From positions 57,200,968-57,264,967 of the forward strand of contig NC_060257.1 of the NCBI RefSeq assembly GCF_921293095.1: DNA of 64,000 bases, read 5' to 3'. The notes beneath the pieces were generated by a model. The model had not been told where the DNA came from and ran no database searches. It was given only the letters and a program-made list of their open reading frames with translations. The stretch is from Ischnura elegans (Eukaryota > Arthropoda > Insecta > Odonata > Coenagrionidae). Positions 23,916 through 35,479 of this stretch are shown piece after piece (positions within the stretch are counted from its first letter, which is position 1; every line of letters starts with the position of its first letter). A program made the position numbers and the translations under genes.

Positions 23916-24621
23916 GAGTGAGTTGATAAAATACGAGGAGATGAGGCGTATAGGTCCGTGATAGATGTATTTAAGATGCATATAATGTGGATTGCTCGCT
24001 GGTCAATAGATATTTTTCTTGTCTCTTAGCGAAAGAAAAAATAATCTTACATGCGCAGCACGTTTTTTGTATTAGATACCTTTAATGCTTTCTAAACATT
24101 ATGGAAACTTTCTCATCTAAAATATTTGAAATTTTCAATAATTTAAGGGGTAGTAAGCTCTTAATTTTTCTTTTTAATAAAATGATTAGTCTATGAAATT
24201 TTTTTTTTTTTTTAAATTTACCAATCCTCTCTCTATTAAGACGTTGCATCATTATCCGTTAGCCCTTTATGCTCTACCGATCTTTATTGGGCTTTTTTTA
24301 TTGGGAAATGGGATTGGAGTGAAAAGAGATCGAGGTTGTCATAAAACAAAATCATTGAGGTCATAACAGATGACAGATCGCCAGTATTTTATACGCTATT
24401 ACCATGGAAGGAAAACTACGATTTAGATTACATTTTTTCCCCGTGGACCCTCCACACTTCGAGGCCGCTGAGCTAATTGATTCATTCCATGCGTGTGCCT
24501 TCACAGGATTTTTTGTCAAGTCCCGATATTGGCTAACTGCATCTATTTATTCCACCTTCTCATATTATGTCCTTAAATTAGGTGTTCTTTTCATTCATGT
24601 CTTGTTTCACTTGACCTCAGC

Positions 24622-24830
24622 ATGTCTCGATTAGCGATGGAGAAATCGATGTCGATTAAAATCGAAAATAGAGGTTTAAATGCCAAATTTCGAGGAAATC
24701 GAGATGGATACTTAATCTTCGAGTTTCGATCAAAACTAGATTTTTCGACTACTATCGTGACTATTATGTCCCGTTCAGATTACTATTGTCCCAGCGATCG
24801 TTCTAACAATAGTTGGCAGAACTAGCTGTC
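24622..24830 (+). repeat. ATCGA-word repeat, copy 1
   Basis: It shares more than 130 bp with 25690-25840: TTAGCGATGGAGAAATCGAT, AATGCCAAATTTCGAGGAAA, TCGATCAAAACTAGATTTTT. Built largely from AATCGA / TCGATT words. Its AACGATCGCT-type end matches 25651-25700 in inverted orientation. Confidence 0.7.
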
Positions 24831-24984
24831 TAAATGCATTCGCGAACAATAGTTCACGTAGTTCCGAACGTTGCCACTTTACGATAGTTAGGCGCTGTAA
24901 AACCGGAAGAGGACGTAACAAGAGAAGGACGAAAATTTTGTAAAGCTACCATCGTATTTTTTCCAGCCTTTATATCAACTCACC

Positions 24985-25320
24985 AACCTGTCTGTTTGTT
25001 TGTCTGTTTGTCTGGTACAAATCTTGTACCTCAAATTTGACTCACTTCCTGTGAAGCAAAAACGCTGAAATTTTGCACACTTCTTCATTTCCGATGACAA
25101 TACATGAAAATATAACTTTTTCTCTCCAACCCCCCTTTAACCACCCCCCAGTCAACCTATAGCCCCCCAAAACATGTTTTTGATCTAAGAAGTTCCAAAT
25201 GGTCGATTTTCGTGTTTTGCGACCACAGTAAAAGTTATCCACTTTAGGCATATCCACATAGTAGGCATTTAAAAGCATAGGGGTGGCATTTTGAAATATA
25301 GGGGGCTTACCATTCACTGA
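24985..25320. repeat. TGTTTGTC microsatellite and adjoining dispersed motif
   Basis: A short run of TGTCTGTTTGTTTGTCTGTT is followed by GGTACAAATCTTGTACC and TGACTCACTTCCTGTGAAGC, which I recall as a widespread arthropod repeat module, though I cannot name the family. The minus open frame here (25042-25317) has no support as a gene. Confidence 0.35.
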
Positions 25321-25639
25321 AAATTTAATAAATATAGTGACTTTTTTAATACGTCACTTTTGGTTTTTCGGGGTCACTGAGTTTTTTTGCTTTGTGTCAT
25401 ATATAAACGTTGCTCATCCCCTGTAATCTAAATATAAAGGCTGGTTTTTAAAAGAAATTTTTTTATAAGAGCTAATTTCGTGGATTTGTCCAAGTAAGGA
25501 CGAATATGGGCTGAAGAAAATTTATAAGTTAAATACACGTTGAACAGAGCAATATCTTAACCCTCAACAGCTTTGCTAACCGTCTATTTCTCGTTTACTT
25601 TAGATTTCAGCACTGGAGGGCAGCACAGGTTTTAACCAT

Positions 25640-25862
25640 CGTTGAGTGAATGCACGATAGTTCCAACGATCGCTGGAACAATCGTAATCGGAACGAGGCA
25701 TTAGCGATGAAAAAATCGATTTCGATCAAAATCGAAAATCGAGTTTTAAATGCCAAATTTCGAGGAAATCGAGACGGATATTTAATCTTCGTGTTTCGAT
25801 CAAAACTAGATTTTTCGACTAAGATCGTGACTATTTCGTTTGACCTCAGCAGCTTCACTGTC
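25640..25862 (+). repeat. ATCGA-word repeat, copy 2
   Basis: It is the partner of 24622-24830, starting GATAGTTCCAACGATCGCTG, then TTAGCGATGAAAAAATCGAT and the same AAATTTCGAGGAAATCGAGA. The apparent 73-residue frames in both copies are by-products of the repeated words. Confidence 0.7.
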
Positions 25863-26774
25863 GGTCTATGATAACGTCATCCGTCCCGAGTGAAAGACTT
25901 CTATCAAAGGCCGGTAGAATTGAAAAGCAAGCTTTCAACTGTCAAGAAAGCATCTCAATCAGCTGATCTTTCAAGAAAATTTTTTGAAGCCAAATTTTCC
26001 CCAGCGTTAAAACTTTAATATGCCTGCGTTTGTAATTTTTTACTGCTAGTAATACACGCATGTGTTCTAAGTAGATGCACGCTTTCATGACTTAGCATGT
26101 AGTCTGAATTAATTCTTATGACTCCGATTACGTGCAATTACAAGTGTTGGAAACGATTGGGTTTTTAATGGATTTGGTTGAATGCTTGCCGTGCATTCGG
26201 AATCATTTCCTTGTATCTATTCTTGCATTTTCAGCCGTGAGAAGATTCTATAATAATATCTTGGTCTTCTTTTTGTTGATTAACCTCAATCGATTTATCT
26301 GACTATTGATCTTTCCATATTTGTTAGAGTCTTCTTCAAATCATTCTCTGTCTCTGCTATGGTTGCTTTGTCGTCAGAAAATCGCAGCCATGATTCTTTC
26401 TCCGTGAATTTTGGCTCCCAAAGCCTTCTCTTTGATTTCATTGATGGCTTTCTATCACTGAGTTAGATAAAAACTTGCAAGTATTACATATATTCCACAA
26501 AAATCCGGGTTTCAAATTCTAGAAATATGACATTGGGGCAGTGGTTGGCACGGATCGGTTTCCATGCATAGCTGTTGATTCCAAATTGTTGTCTTGACCT
26601 AATGATAAATAAAATAGGAGAATCATAAATAATAAAAATCGAAGCATTTATAATAATATCGAGGCATCATTTGATTTCCAAGAATTGCTTCTGTTCCAAT
26701 CTCTGTAAGTACTTCGACAGCTGTTGTGTTGAGATTAATCGATAGCCATTGGTTGAAACCTAAGGCTATCGGCT

Positions 26775-26833
26775 AAAGAAATAATTAAATTCAATACGTA
26801 CGCACCGTACGTATTGAATTTAATTATTTCTTT
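26775..26833. repeat. Perfect 28-bp palindrome
   Basis: Arms AAAGAAATAATTAAATTCAA-TACGTACG and exact complement are separated by a 3-nt CAC loop. It abuts the left arm of the long inverted repeat at 26831. Confidence 0.85.
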
Positions 26834-27040
26834 GAGAGTTATTCAGAGCTACATTTTTAAATTATATCCCGAAATTTAAAATAGTGCCGTTATATGATAG
26901 CTATACAGTAAGTATTGCATTTTATTAAAAGACTCACTGAATGTTGAAAACCACTCTATCAAACTAAATTACACCACAAGAACGATCTTCTTCCATTAAA
27001 TTAGGAATTTCATATTTTGATGGATACATTAACGTTAAAT
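26831..27040 (+). repeat. Left arm of long inverted repeat
   Basis: About 210 bp, close to 90% identical by eye in reverse complement to 30308-30526. Shared blocks: CACCACAAGAACGATCTTC, AGACTCACTGA, TGATGGATACATTAACGTT. The arms enclose 3.3 kb with a tandem duplication and a LINE. Confidence 0.75.
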
Positions 27041-27500
27041 TGGTGGAATTAGCATAGGTTTAATATAATCGGGTCCGAAGTTAAGGTATCGAAATCAAAA
27101 ACTCTCTTATTTAGCTCGTAACACCAAAAACGGCACTAAGGCCTTTACATTGGGTTATATAAACAATATAAATTATGTAAATATAGCAAAAAACAAGTAT
27201 AAAAATAATGTCATAAATAACAATCATGCCCATACAATAGGTGGAAATCAAAATGAAAGTCTTTGCAATTGGCAATTGTAACTGGCGCGGGAGGCAAAGA
27301 GGTCAAGAGAAGAAGAAGTATTTAAGAGGGAACGAGCGTGCTGCGCCCGCCGCTCCCAGCGGGCTTCCCCCGCTCTTTTCAATGCAGGTCCACAGAGGGA
27401 TAGGCGCGTTTCTAATCTTAAAATGTAGAAAAAAGGCAGGGTCTCATGTACAACTTTAATTGGACTGTTCATTCACAAATTGAGGTCAGAGGACCTCTTT

Positions 27501-28250
27501 AAACACATCATTGGAAGTAATTACACTATCCTCCGTTAAACGCACATGATGACTCATACTTACGTATCAACAGGAGACTTGAATGTGGAATCAGCCGCAT
27601 TTTGATAAAAGTTATTTAAAGAATGCGTGATATTGTTGCAAAGGAAGAAATTATCAGTTTTTGCGCAGTTAACGTCAGGAATATTTACCGGTTTTTTAAA
27701 TTATTATTTAAAAACCAATTTTAGGGAACAATGGCAATATTTAGGAAGTAAGATATGCCGTCGCATGTTCTCTGATAAATTCTGTGTATTTTGGTACCTC
27801 ATTTGTAGAGTTTGGTTGCGTATAAGTTGAGAAAAAGGTATCTATACAGTAGAAATAATATAGAATATTGGAAAAACATTAAACACATCATTGGAAGTAA
27901 TTACACTATCCTCTGTTTAACGCACATGATGACTCATACTTACGTATCAACAGGAGACTTGAATGTGGAAACACCCGCATTTTGATAAAAGTTATTTAAA
28001 GAATGCGAGATATTGTTGCAAATGAACAAATGTATCAGTTTGTGCGCCGTTAACGTCGGGAATATTTACCGTTTTTTATAATTTAAAACCAATTTTAGGA
28101 AACAATAGCAATATTTAGGAAGTAAGATATGCCGTCGCATGTTCTCTGATAAATTCTGTGTATTTTGGCACCTCATTTGTACAGTTTGGTTGCGTATAAG
28201 TTGAGAAAAAGGTGTCTATGCAGTAGAAATAATATAGAGGATTGGAAAAA
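27501..28250 (+). repeat. Tandem duplication, 380-bp period
   Basis: Copy 1 starts AAACACATCATTGGAAGTAA at 27501 and copy 2 at 27881. Both run through CAACAGGAGACTTGAATGTG, GATATGCCGTCGCATGTTCT and GTTGCGTATAAGTTGAG. Divergence is a few percent, so the event is fairly recent. No coding frame is kept in both copies. Confidence 0.88.
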
Positions 28251-28558
28251 GAAGGTAAACGGTAGGTTTATATTTGGGAAATTTACTGTGGGACTTTGGG
28301 CTGGTGTAGAGTGTCAGTATTGCGGGTTTTGAGGGCTGGAATGTGGAGTGAAAACAATGGAAGGAGATCAATGCATCTGAAGGGCATATTCAAAGATGCA
28401 GTGAAAAAATTTGACGTCGGATGTCAATCGGCTGTGCGTGGGGTGTAATAATCTAAGTGAGTAGTATTGTTAGCACACGCAGGAAAAAAACCTTTCATTC
28501 ACAAGACGTCATAACGTACCCTTACACCAAGAACAAAAAACAGTTACATCAAACATAA

Positions 28559-30034
28559 ACGCAACCTTGGCAACGCCTTTCCGAACTCCTCCCAGGCGCT
28601 GCAACCACATTATACATATACATTGCCCTCCTTTTAAATCGCTGCTTCCACTATGGCATATTTCCCTCACAATGGAAAATAGCAAATGTTATTCCTATCC
28701 ATAAAACTGGCCCTAAAAATGACGTCTCTAATTATCGGCCCATCTCAATACTTCCCGTTCTTTCCTCTGTCTGTGAAAGGATCATCCTTAACCGACTTTA
28801 CTACTTTACTTCTCGCTTTCTCTCCCCTGATCATCACGGCTTTCTTCCGGGTCGCTCTTGTCTTACAAACCTATCCATATTTCAGCAACATGCCGTACAA
28901 TCGATGGCCGAAAAGTCCCAACTTGACGCCATCTTTCTTGACTTTTCCAAAGCCTTCGACACCCTTAACCATAAACTTCTCCTGCATAAACTCGCCTCCC
29001 GCTTTAATATCCATGGCAACTTCCTCAGTCTCTTGTCCAGTTTCCTCCGTGACAGATCCCAAAGAGTAATACTCGCTGGTATCTCATCTTCCTGGTCTAA
29101 CGTTACCTCCGGAGTGCCTCAAGGTAGCGTTCTTGGACCTTACCTCTTCAACCTATTTATTGATGACCTTGCCCCCATTGTCCGTTCTTCCCAAGTCAAT
29201 ACATTACTCTATGCTGATGACTGCAAACTATTTAAAAAGATAAATAATCTCGCAGACTGTAATATGCTACAGGATGCCGTAAAAAAGACCACAGAGTGGT
29301 GCATTCTCTGGAGGCTGCAATTGAACTTTAAAAAGTGCACCACAATGACAATATCTGCGAAGAAAACTCCTATCCTTTTTGATTATGCAATTAACTCCTT
29401 GCCTCTTAATCGTGTGTCATCCATGAAAGATCTTGGAATTATTGTGGACCAAAAACTTCTGTTCTCTGAACACATTCATGCGATCAAATCTAAAGCCATG
29501 TCACTCTTAGGACTACTCTACCGGTTCACGGATATCTCCAGTACTAAGGCCCTCCAATCCTACTTCTCAACCATAGTTCTTCCGGTGATCAACTATTGCT
29601 CCCCAATTTGGTCAATGTCTGCCCCCACTAATCTTGCCACCCTTAACAGTGTTACAACTTTTTTTGCAAAAATTGTAAAATTTAGAAACCCAAATCTCCG
29701 CGAGTCACCTACTAGTTAAGTTTTATCCTCTTTATCCGTCCCTAGTCTAACCCTTCTCCGACTTCAATCAGACATCAAATTCATTTATAATACCCTTAAC
29801 TCCCACTTCGACAGTCCTGACATTGTTTCCTTCCTCAACATTAGAGTACCTTCCCGCCACACCCGATCTACTTCTTTACTCCACAGTCCTACACCCAGGC
29901 TATCTGTAATTAAGCGCTCTCTTTTCCATAGGCTTTCCCTTTTAATAAATACTCTGCCCAGTGATATTGATCCGTTTGGTCTGACACTTAAAAATTTTAC
30001 TCATCGGGCATTAACATATTTATCGCATAAATGA
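28559..30034 (+). pseudogene. Non-LTR retrotransposon reverse transcriptase, best-preserved copy
   Basis: One frame runs QPWQRLSELLPG, FPSQWKIANVIPIHKTGP, NYRPISILPVLSSVCERI, AIFLDFSKAFDTLNHKLL, GVPQGSVLGPYLFNLFID, LLYADDCKLF and GIIVDQKLLFSEH, then YCSPIWS. These are the reverse transcriptase motifs, including the YADD catalytic box, of jockey/CR1-group elements. A TAA at 29717 interrupts it; the same frame then continues LRLQSDIKFIYNTLNSHFD to TYLSHK and stops at 30034. The endonuclease domain is missing, so it is 5'-truncated and inactive. An A-rich tail lies near 30175-30200. Confidence 0.92.
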
Positions 30035-30307
30035 CTAGATAGCCGGATAAATGTTTGTTTTTCTTTTTTATTCTATTTAAATTTGTAATCAAATCATTAT
30101 TATTTAATTATTTAATATTTGTTGTTATAAGTGCACTTTAAATTGGCAGTATTGCTGTATGTGTATCTCTTTATTAAAATAAAATAAAAAATAAAAATAT
30201 ACAAAAAAGAACTTATTTTGTTAATAACGTATACTCCAACAAGTATTTCAATATAAATGCATTATTTTCCACGCTCAGAATTCAAGACGCCGTGAGGCTC
30301 CTAAGCA

Positions 30308-30526
30308 TTTAACGTCAATATATCCATCAAATTATGAATTTCCTAATTCAATGGATGAAGATCGTTTTTGTGGTGTAATTCAGTTTGATAGAGTGGTTTT
30401 CAACAGTCGGTGAGTCTTTTAATAAAATGGAAGACCTGCTGTGTAGCCATCATACGACGGCACAATTTTAGTAATTTTAAATGTCGGGACGTAATTTTGA
30501 AGATGTAGCTCTTAATAACTCTTCAA
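30308..30526 (-). repeat. Right arm of long inverted repeat
   Basis: It is the reverse-complement partner of 26831-27040. Its inner flank (from about 30260, TTTTCCACGCTCAGAATTCA) is shared with a third copy at 31640-31765, so the arms belong to a dispersed repeat. Confidence 0.75.
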
Positions 30527-30959
30527 AAAAATTATATTTGTAATAGGTCGATTGAAAAACACTTTGAGTGGAATTAGCATAGGTTTAATATAATCGGGAC
30601 CGAAGTTAAGGCATCGAAATAAGGTTAACTGCGCATATTTTTAGCCCAGGCTTATTTCGTTCTCTGTTTTTTTCTCGGGATATAATTGGAAAATTGACAG
30701 TGAATACGTCATGATGGCTTCCTCCACTAATAGCACCCTTTGAACATCCGCGTGTGTTACGTAAGAAACCAGTTCTCCATCCGATTGGGGAACCAATAAT
30801 TTAGGCGACAGGATATTACGTCCGAAACACGACTTGATTCTGATTTCCGTCCTTTTTGATATAGTTCTTAGTGTATCTCGCAACTCAATACTCCGTTCCC
30901 TTTATTTTGGTCGTGTAACGCAATCAAATTTTCCATTCGCTACTCAAAATTGACTCTTT

Positions 30960-31190
30960 TTAACCCATTATAACCAAATGTTGCTTCAAAGCAACACCAA
31001 AAATAGATAAGTTTTCAGCTCTATTTAGGGAATATTTAAACTACGCATTATTTTGTGGTGTAAGTTTTAATGACGAAGTATTTATCTACCGCGACAATTA
31101 TGATTGAATGCAAAATATTCAAGTTTTCAGAATGAAATATCTTGAAATTTGATTTCTCCCACAAGGAGCTCTGGGTTATAAAGGGTTATA
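30960..31190. mobile_element. TTAA-type MITE (imperfect right end)
   Basis: Left end TTAACCCATTATAACCAAAT with the palindrome TGTTGCTTCAAAGCAACA just inside; right end in complement TTATAACCCTTTATAACCCA. The right target site reads TTAT rather than TTAA, so the call is tentative. Confidence 0.5.
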
Positions 31191-31639
31191 AGCCTTCCAT
31201 GTTCAAATGTGTGTATACTGTGTGGTTGCCTACTTTGCCCTTGATATGAAAAAAATTCTAACAATGTAATTTACTTGCTGACATCTTTCTAAACATTCTG
31301 CTAACACTAAGTAGACAAAAAATAGTTAGCATTCATTTTACGCCAATGTATTCATCACTTGTACGAATTAGTTAGTTGTTCTCCTTTGTAACTTTTAAAC
31401 TTAATTTTTAAACCACAAATGTTCAAAATATTTCAAACGAATACTGAAAATATTGGTTTTATTGCGAAAAAAATAATGAAATTTTTGTGTTTAATCTTCT
31501 GACAGCAAAAATACAAGTCTGTATTCCGTGTAAAATTAAATGCCCACCGCAGGTTGGACATGGAAAAGTTAAACATCCAGATGAGTGGTTAAACCCTCTT
31601 CCTACCTTTATTCACAAAAAGAGATGTGTGCCATAAAAA

Positions 31640-31765
31640 TGCATTTTTTTCCACGCTCAGAGCTAAAGAACCCGTTTGGTTCCTAAAAGCTTTACGTTAA
31701 TGTATCCATCAAAATATGAAGTTCCTTATTTGATGGAAGAAGATCGTTTTTGTGGTGTATTTTGG
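31640..31765 (+). repeat. Third copy of the inverted-repeat arm
   Basis: It matches 30260-30405 in direct orientation: TTTTTCCACGCTCAGA, GTTAATGTATCCATCAAAAT, GAAGATCGTTTTTGTGGTGT. Confidence 0.7.
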
Positions 31766-31777
31766 TCGACGGTTTCT

Positions 31778-31895
31778 GGGGATACTTAATGAAATTTACT
31801 CATTTTGAATGAAAAATTAAGCTTTATTTTTACCACAGAATATTTTTATTACTACACCACCATTGTTTCGACGCTCCGCGTCATCCTCAGGACAA
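31778..31895 (+). mobile_element. Possible foldback-family fragment
   Basis: It holds TTGTTTCGACGCTCCGCGTC followed by ATCCTCAGGACAAAG, the inner half of the foldback skeleton. Upstream TGAATGAAAAATTAAGC and AATATTTTTATTAC resemble the arms of the 55823-55937 palindrome. No target duplication was found. Confidence 0.5.
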
Positions 31896-32099
31896 AGTGT
31901 ATGTTGGTGATAATTATTTTTGTCTGTATGCTGTGCATTTCCTTACGACTACACGGGTTGTCACCAAATTTAGGTTGTAGGTGCATCTCGTGATGCCTTA
32001 GCCCATAGAACTACTTCCGTTTCCAGCCGACGCATCTTTTGCGTCGTTTTCTCATTATTGTTTGTTACGTCACGTCACATTGTAAAGCGAATTAGGCTG

Positions 32100-32430
32100 G
32101 GAGCCGCTGGAGACTCGGAGGCTGCGCGCTAGGCTTAGATTGCTTGAAAAATTGAGAATGGATATCTTTAAGAGCGACACATAATATCAGAGCCCCACTA
32201 TATGTCCAGGTCCGACAGAAGCGATAAATTAAGAGAGATGTTTTGCCGAACGGATAGATAAACGTATTCCTTTTTCCCCCGAGCCATAAAGGACTTTAAT
32301 TAATACCAGTCGTAAATTCGCTAGAGCGTTTCCTTTTTATTTGTGAACGACTGCTGTCCTAACCCCCTGCCACACGCCTTTAGGGTGGATTGCGGGGCAT
32401 TATGTAGATGTAGATTCCTTGAATCTGGCT
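32100..32430 (+). pseudogene. LINE C-terminus and ATGTAG-type 3' end
   Basis: Frame pieces TRRLRARLRLLEKLRMDIFK and REMFCRTDR-stop-TYSFFPRA (R-x-FFPR-x-I motif) are followed by CCCTGCCACACGCCTTTAGG and GGGGCATTATGTAGATGTAG. This 3' end recurs at 12155-12720 (inverted) and 38190-38257. Confidence 0.72.
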
Positions 32431-32954
32431 GATTGAGATTTCAAAGTCCACATTCTTGCTTTAGGCGACACGTGGCGACGTGCAATTCATGTTGCAACTG
32501 TGTTCCGAGGGGCAAAAAAAAGCCTTGACCACACAAGTCTACTTATAGCTAATTGCTGCGAGCGTTTGCAATGAATGGTCATGAATACGTGATTCCAAAA
32601 TTAATGACTCACTTACAAATTGTACCTCAAGGTTTCTCAATATAGGCCTTTTTTAAGCTGTTCGCCGGCTTTTAGGTGGCGGGGTAGTATCAGAGAGGAG
32701 ACGTAGTATGTAGACGTAGATACAACGTCTGTGCTTGGGCATCCTGCCGGGTAGGCACACGTATTGACACTATCAAAGGGAGAATATGATTCAAAGGATT
32801 CTACACTTACACTTGTTAGCTATCAATCCTAAGGTGCAAACCTTTTTTTTTTGCTTGGGTATGCGTTCACACGACGTTTTTCGTCTACGCACATACGATC
32901 ACACATAGCGATCATTGTCGATCAAAAACATATGAGAAGCCAAAGGGTTTTTCT

Positions 32955-33175
32955 TTCTAAAGAGAGTTTGGTACAGAAATGCATGGAAGAAATACACAGA
33001 AACCAGTTGTACAAGGGATAGGAATTATTTCATGTTATGTGCCGACATCGAGTGGAAGATCAGATGCAGTACTAAATATTCATTTGATCCCGTACGTTTT
33101 CTTTACCTAATCTCCGTTTCTTACTATGTTTAGAACAAAAAATCACTTGTGCCCCTCGGCTTCTCACCCCCTCGT
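32955..33175 (+). repeat. Interspersed repeat family B, copy 2 (empty site)
   Basis: It corresponds to 42-362 without the foldback element: AAAAAATCACTTGTGCCCCT runs on directly into CGGCTTCTCACCCC. Confidence 0.55.
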
Positions 33176-33429
33176 ACGGTGTGGAGCGGGGTGTAAGCTG
33201 ATCCCATGCGCGTTATGCAGAAATAGTTTTTCCATTGTTTACTGTTCAGCGAGCCTATAAATTCTGTCATGTGGCCTTGAATTCCAAGTTCCAAGTTTTC
33301 CACTTCTCTGGGTACTGTCTTTCCCGAGTAACGCCGGGTGGCCTGCTTGTCTAGAATAAATGCACACCAAGCGGCTTCATGAAGTCGGAATGTGGTCATG
33401 TACATGCTCACATTTTAGCCTCGGATTAA

Positions 33430-34105
33430 TAAAAGTTTGTCGGATTTGCTCGGAAGTTTTTTGTACTCGAATGTCAATTTTTTATATAAATTATTAGTAT
33501 TTATATATTTTTTTGACCCTTCTATTTATTCTTCTTCATATAGTTTTTTTCTCTTGCATTTTTTCTTCTTTTTATTATTAAATAATATGGATTTTACCGT
33601 TTTTAATTTTTTCTTTTTTTTGAATCTTCTATATTTTCTCTTTTGTAATATTTCCTATTTTTCCTTCAATGCCTAAATATTTTTTTGTCAATATCTATCT
33701 CTCTATGTTTGCAACGTTAAGTTTTAGTTCGGTGGCTCACATTTTAACATTGGATTAAAATTCTGACGGATTGTACTTATTCACTTTAGTTTTTTTACAT
33801 TTTTAAAGGATTTTTGAAATGATAGATTTTGTATTTTTTTCTATTTTTAATTCTTCTATATTTTCTCGTTTGTTCTATTTTTTATCTTTTTTCCTTGCTC
33901 GCGTATTTCCTCTCAGATATTTTTAATATTTAAGGATTTTTCTTATGTACTAGCTGTTTTTTTTGTATACGCTTTTAACATTTTTTTAAATGATAGCTTT
34001 TTTATTTGTTCTTTTTAGTTCTTCTATACTTTATCGTTTGAACTAAATGTTACTTTTTTCCATGCTTAAATATTATTATTTCAATATTTTTTTCCGATAA
34101 TTGCA
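33430..34105 (+). other. T-rich low-complexity tract
   Basis: Nearly 700 bp with long T and TTTTTCTT runs on the plus strand. The 79-residue Phe/Leu-rich frame in it is compositional, not a gene. Confidence 0.6.
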
Positions 34106-35010
34106 AGTTTAAATTAGTGTTCGGTGGCCGAGGAGCAGACCGAATGAGGAAAAGAGCACGGAGAAAGCAGATCATTAGATACGTTACGAATTCGTGTTCT
34201 ATTCACACGGGTGATTTGGGTAAAATCAGGTTTCCCTTGATCGATGAAGTATTTTTGCGAGGCGTAATCAAGTACCTAATTAAATACTAAATCTCAATTT
34301 TAGATAATGAAAACCAGTCGGGTCGTGGACAATTTTCTCGGAGCATGAGAATCGAGGCACGGGAGGCATTGTGCTTGTAGCGCCTCATCTTTGATGAAAA
34401 CAGCCAATTATGCCCACACGCTGCGGTGCGGGAATACATTATACGAAGCGTTTCAATTAGTCTCTCCGAGGAACCGTGGAAATCATAATTATCTCACTTC
34501 TGGACCATGGCTGGGGGCAGTTCCGGATTGGTCATTTTCATTCTTCGAACTCATGGACGTTGTTAGATTGGGCGTGACATGATCTGCGTATTTTGGAAAG
34601 GAATGGTGTATTCAAACAGCTTACGTTAACAATCACCGCAAAAGCTTACGGCACACGTTGAGCTGAAATCGGAAAAAAGTTGGAAAAACCCTTAACCTTT
34701 CGTCAGGCGCAATATTGGAATTGATGAGTTCAGGTGCGATGTGCCTGACAGTCACGGATGTGAAAAAACATTATCAACTCTTAATATAGCTCAGTGGTAC
34801 ACCTTTAAAGTTTAAATAATCATTACATATTAGTGTAGTCGAACACTTACATTATGTTGTTGACAACAATGCATCTCTCTGCGAAAGCCTACGTTCCAAA
34901 CTTACATGATGTCTTATATCCTATGCATAAACCCCTTAACACACCGTCATATGGCCACGGGCCGATCCAACAAAGTGCGATTTAACGTGCTATTTCAGCT
35001 ATTAAGTATT
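34106..35010. other. No recognisable gene
   Basis: Mixed-composition sequence. Near 34691 and 34935 there are TTAACC-type motifs, but the two do not form a matching pair of ends. Confidence 0.35.
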
Positions 35011-35015
35011 ATTAT

Positions 35016-35457
35016 TAGAGATGCGTGAAAATCGCAAATGCGATATAGATGCGATGACTGGACTTTTATGATATTTTTACACAAATTTGCCTTTTCGACG
35101 GCAAAATTCGTACGTTTTGTGCCAAGCGCAGTTTAAATGCTCCGCCGACACTCGCCGCTTAAAGCACGTGAGCGACTGGCCAGCTGCTAGTTGGCTGGGA
35201 CTCTACGTGGCCGCGAACTACAAGTGGGCGCGGGCAAACTACACCTCTGCCACTATATGTCTTATTCCTTAATTTATCATTGTTTTACAGCATAATTCTT
35301 TAAAATATTCTGTATTTTGTCATATAACTGTGTTTCACTACATTTCATCTTCATCTACACCATTATGAAAATAAAAAAATAGACGCTACAAAATGCGATA
35401 AACTGTTGCAGGAAGTGCGATAAAATAAAAGTGAAAGTGCGATTTCACGTATCTCTA
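35016..35457. mobile_element. GCGA-word MITE (442 bp)
   Basis: Ends TAGAGATGCGTGAAAATCGC and, in complement, TAGAGATACGTGAAATCGC. GTGCGAT-type words recur inside both ends (AATGCGATATAG, AAATGCGATAAAC, GAAGTGCGATAAAA). No transposase frame. Confidence 0.7.
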
Positions 35458-35479
35458 ATTTATATATGTGATGTATTTT

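Noticed and set aside
24622..25871. Paired 67-73 residue frames sharing KFRGNRDGYLIF as a duplicated small gene
   Set aside because: The shared sequence is a word-rich repeat (AATCGA), with no start context conserved and a MITE-like beginning.
33437..33676. 79-residue hydrophobic frame
   Set aside because: Pure T-rich composition (Phe, Leu, Tyr); no conserved pattern.
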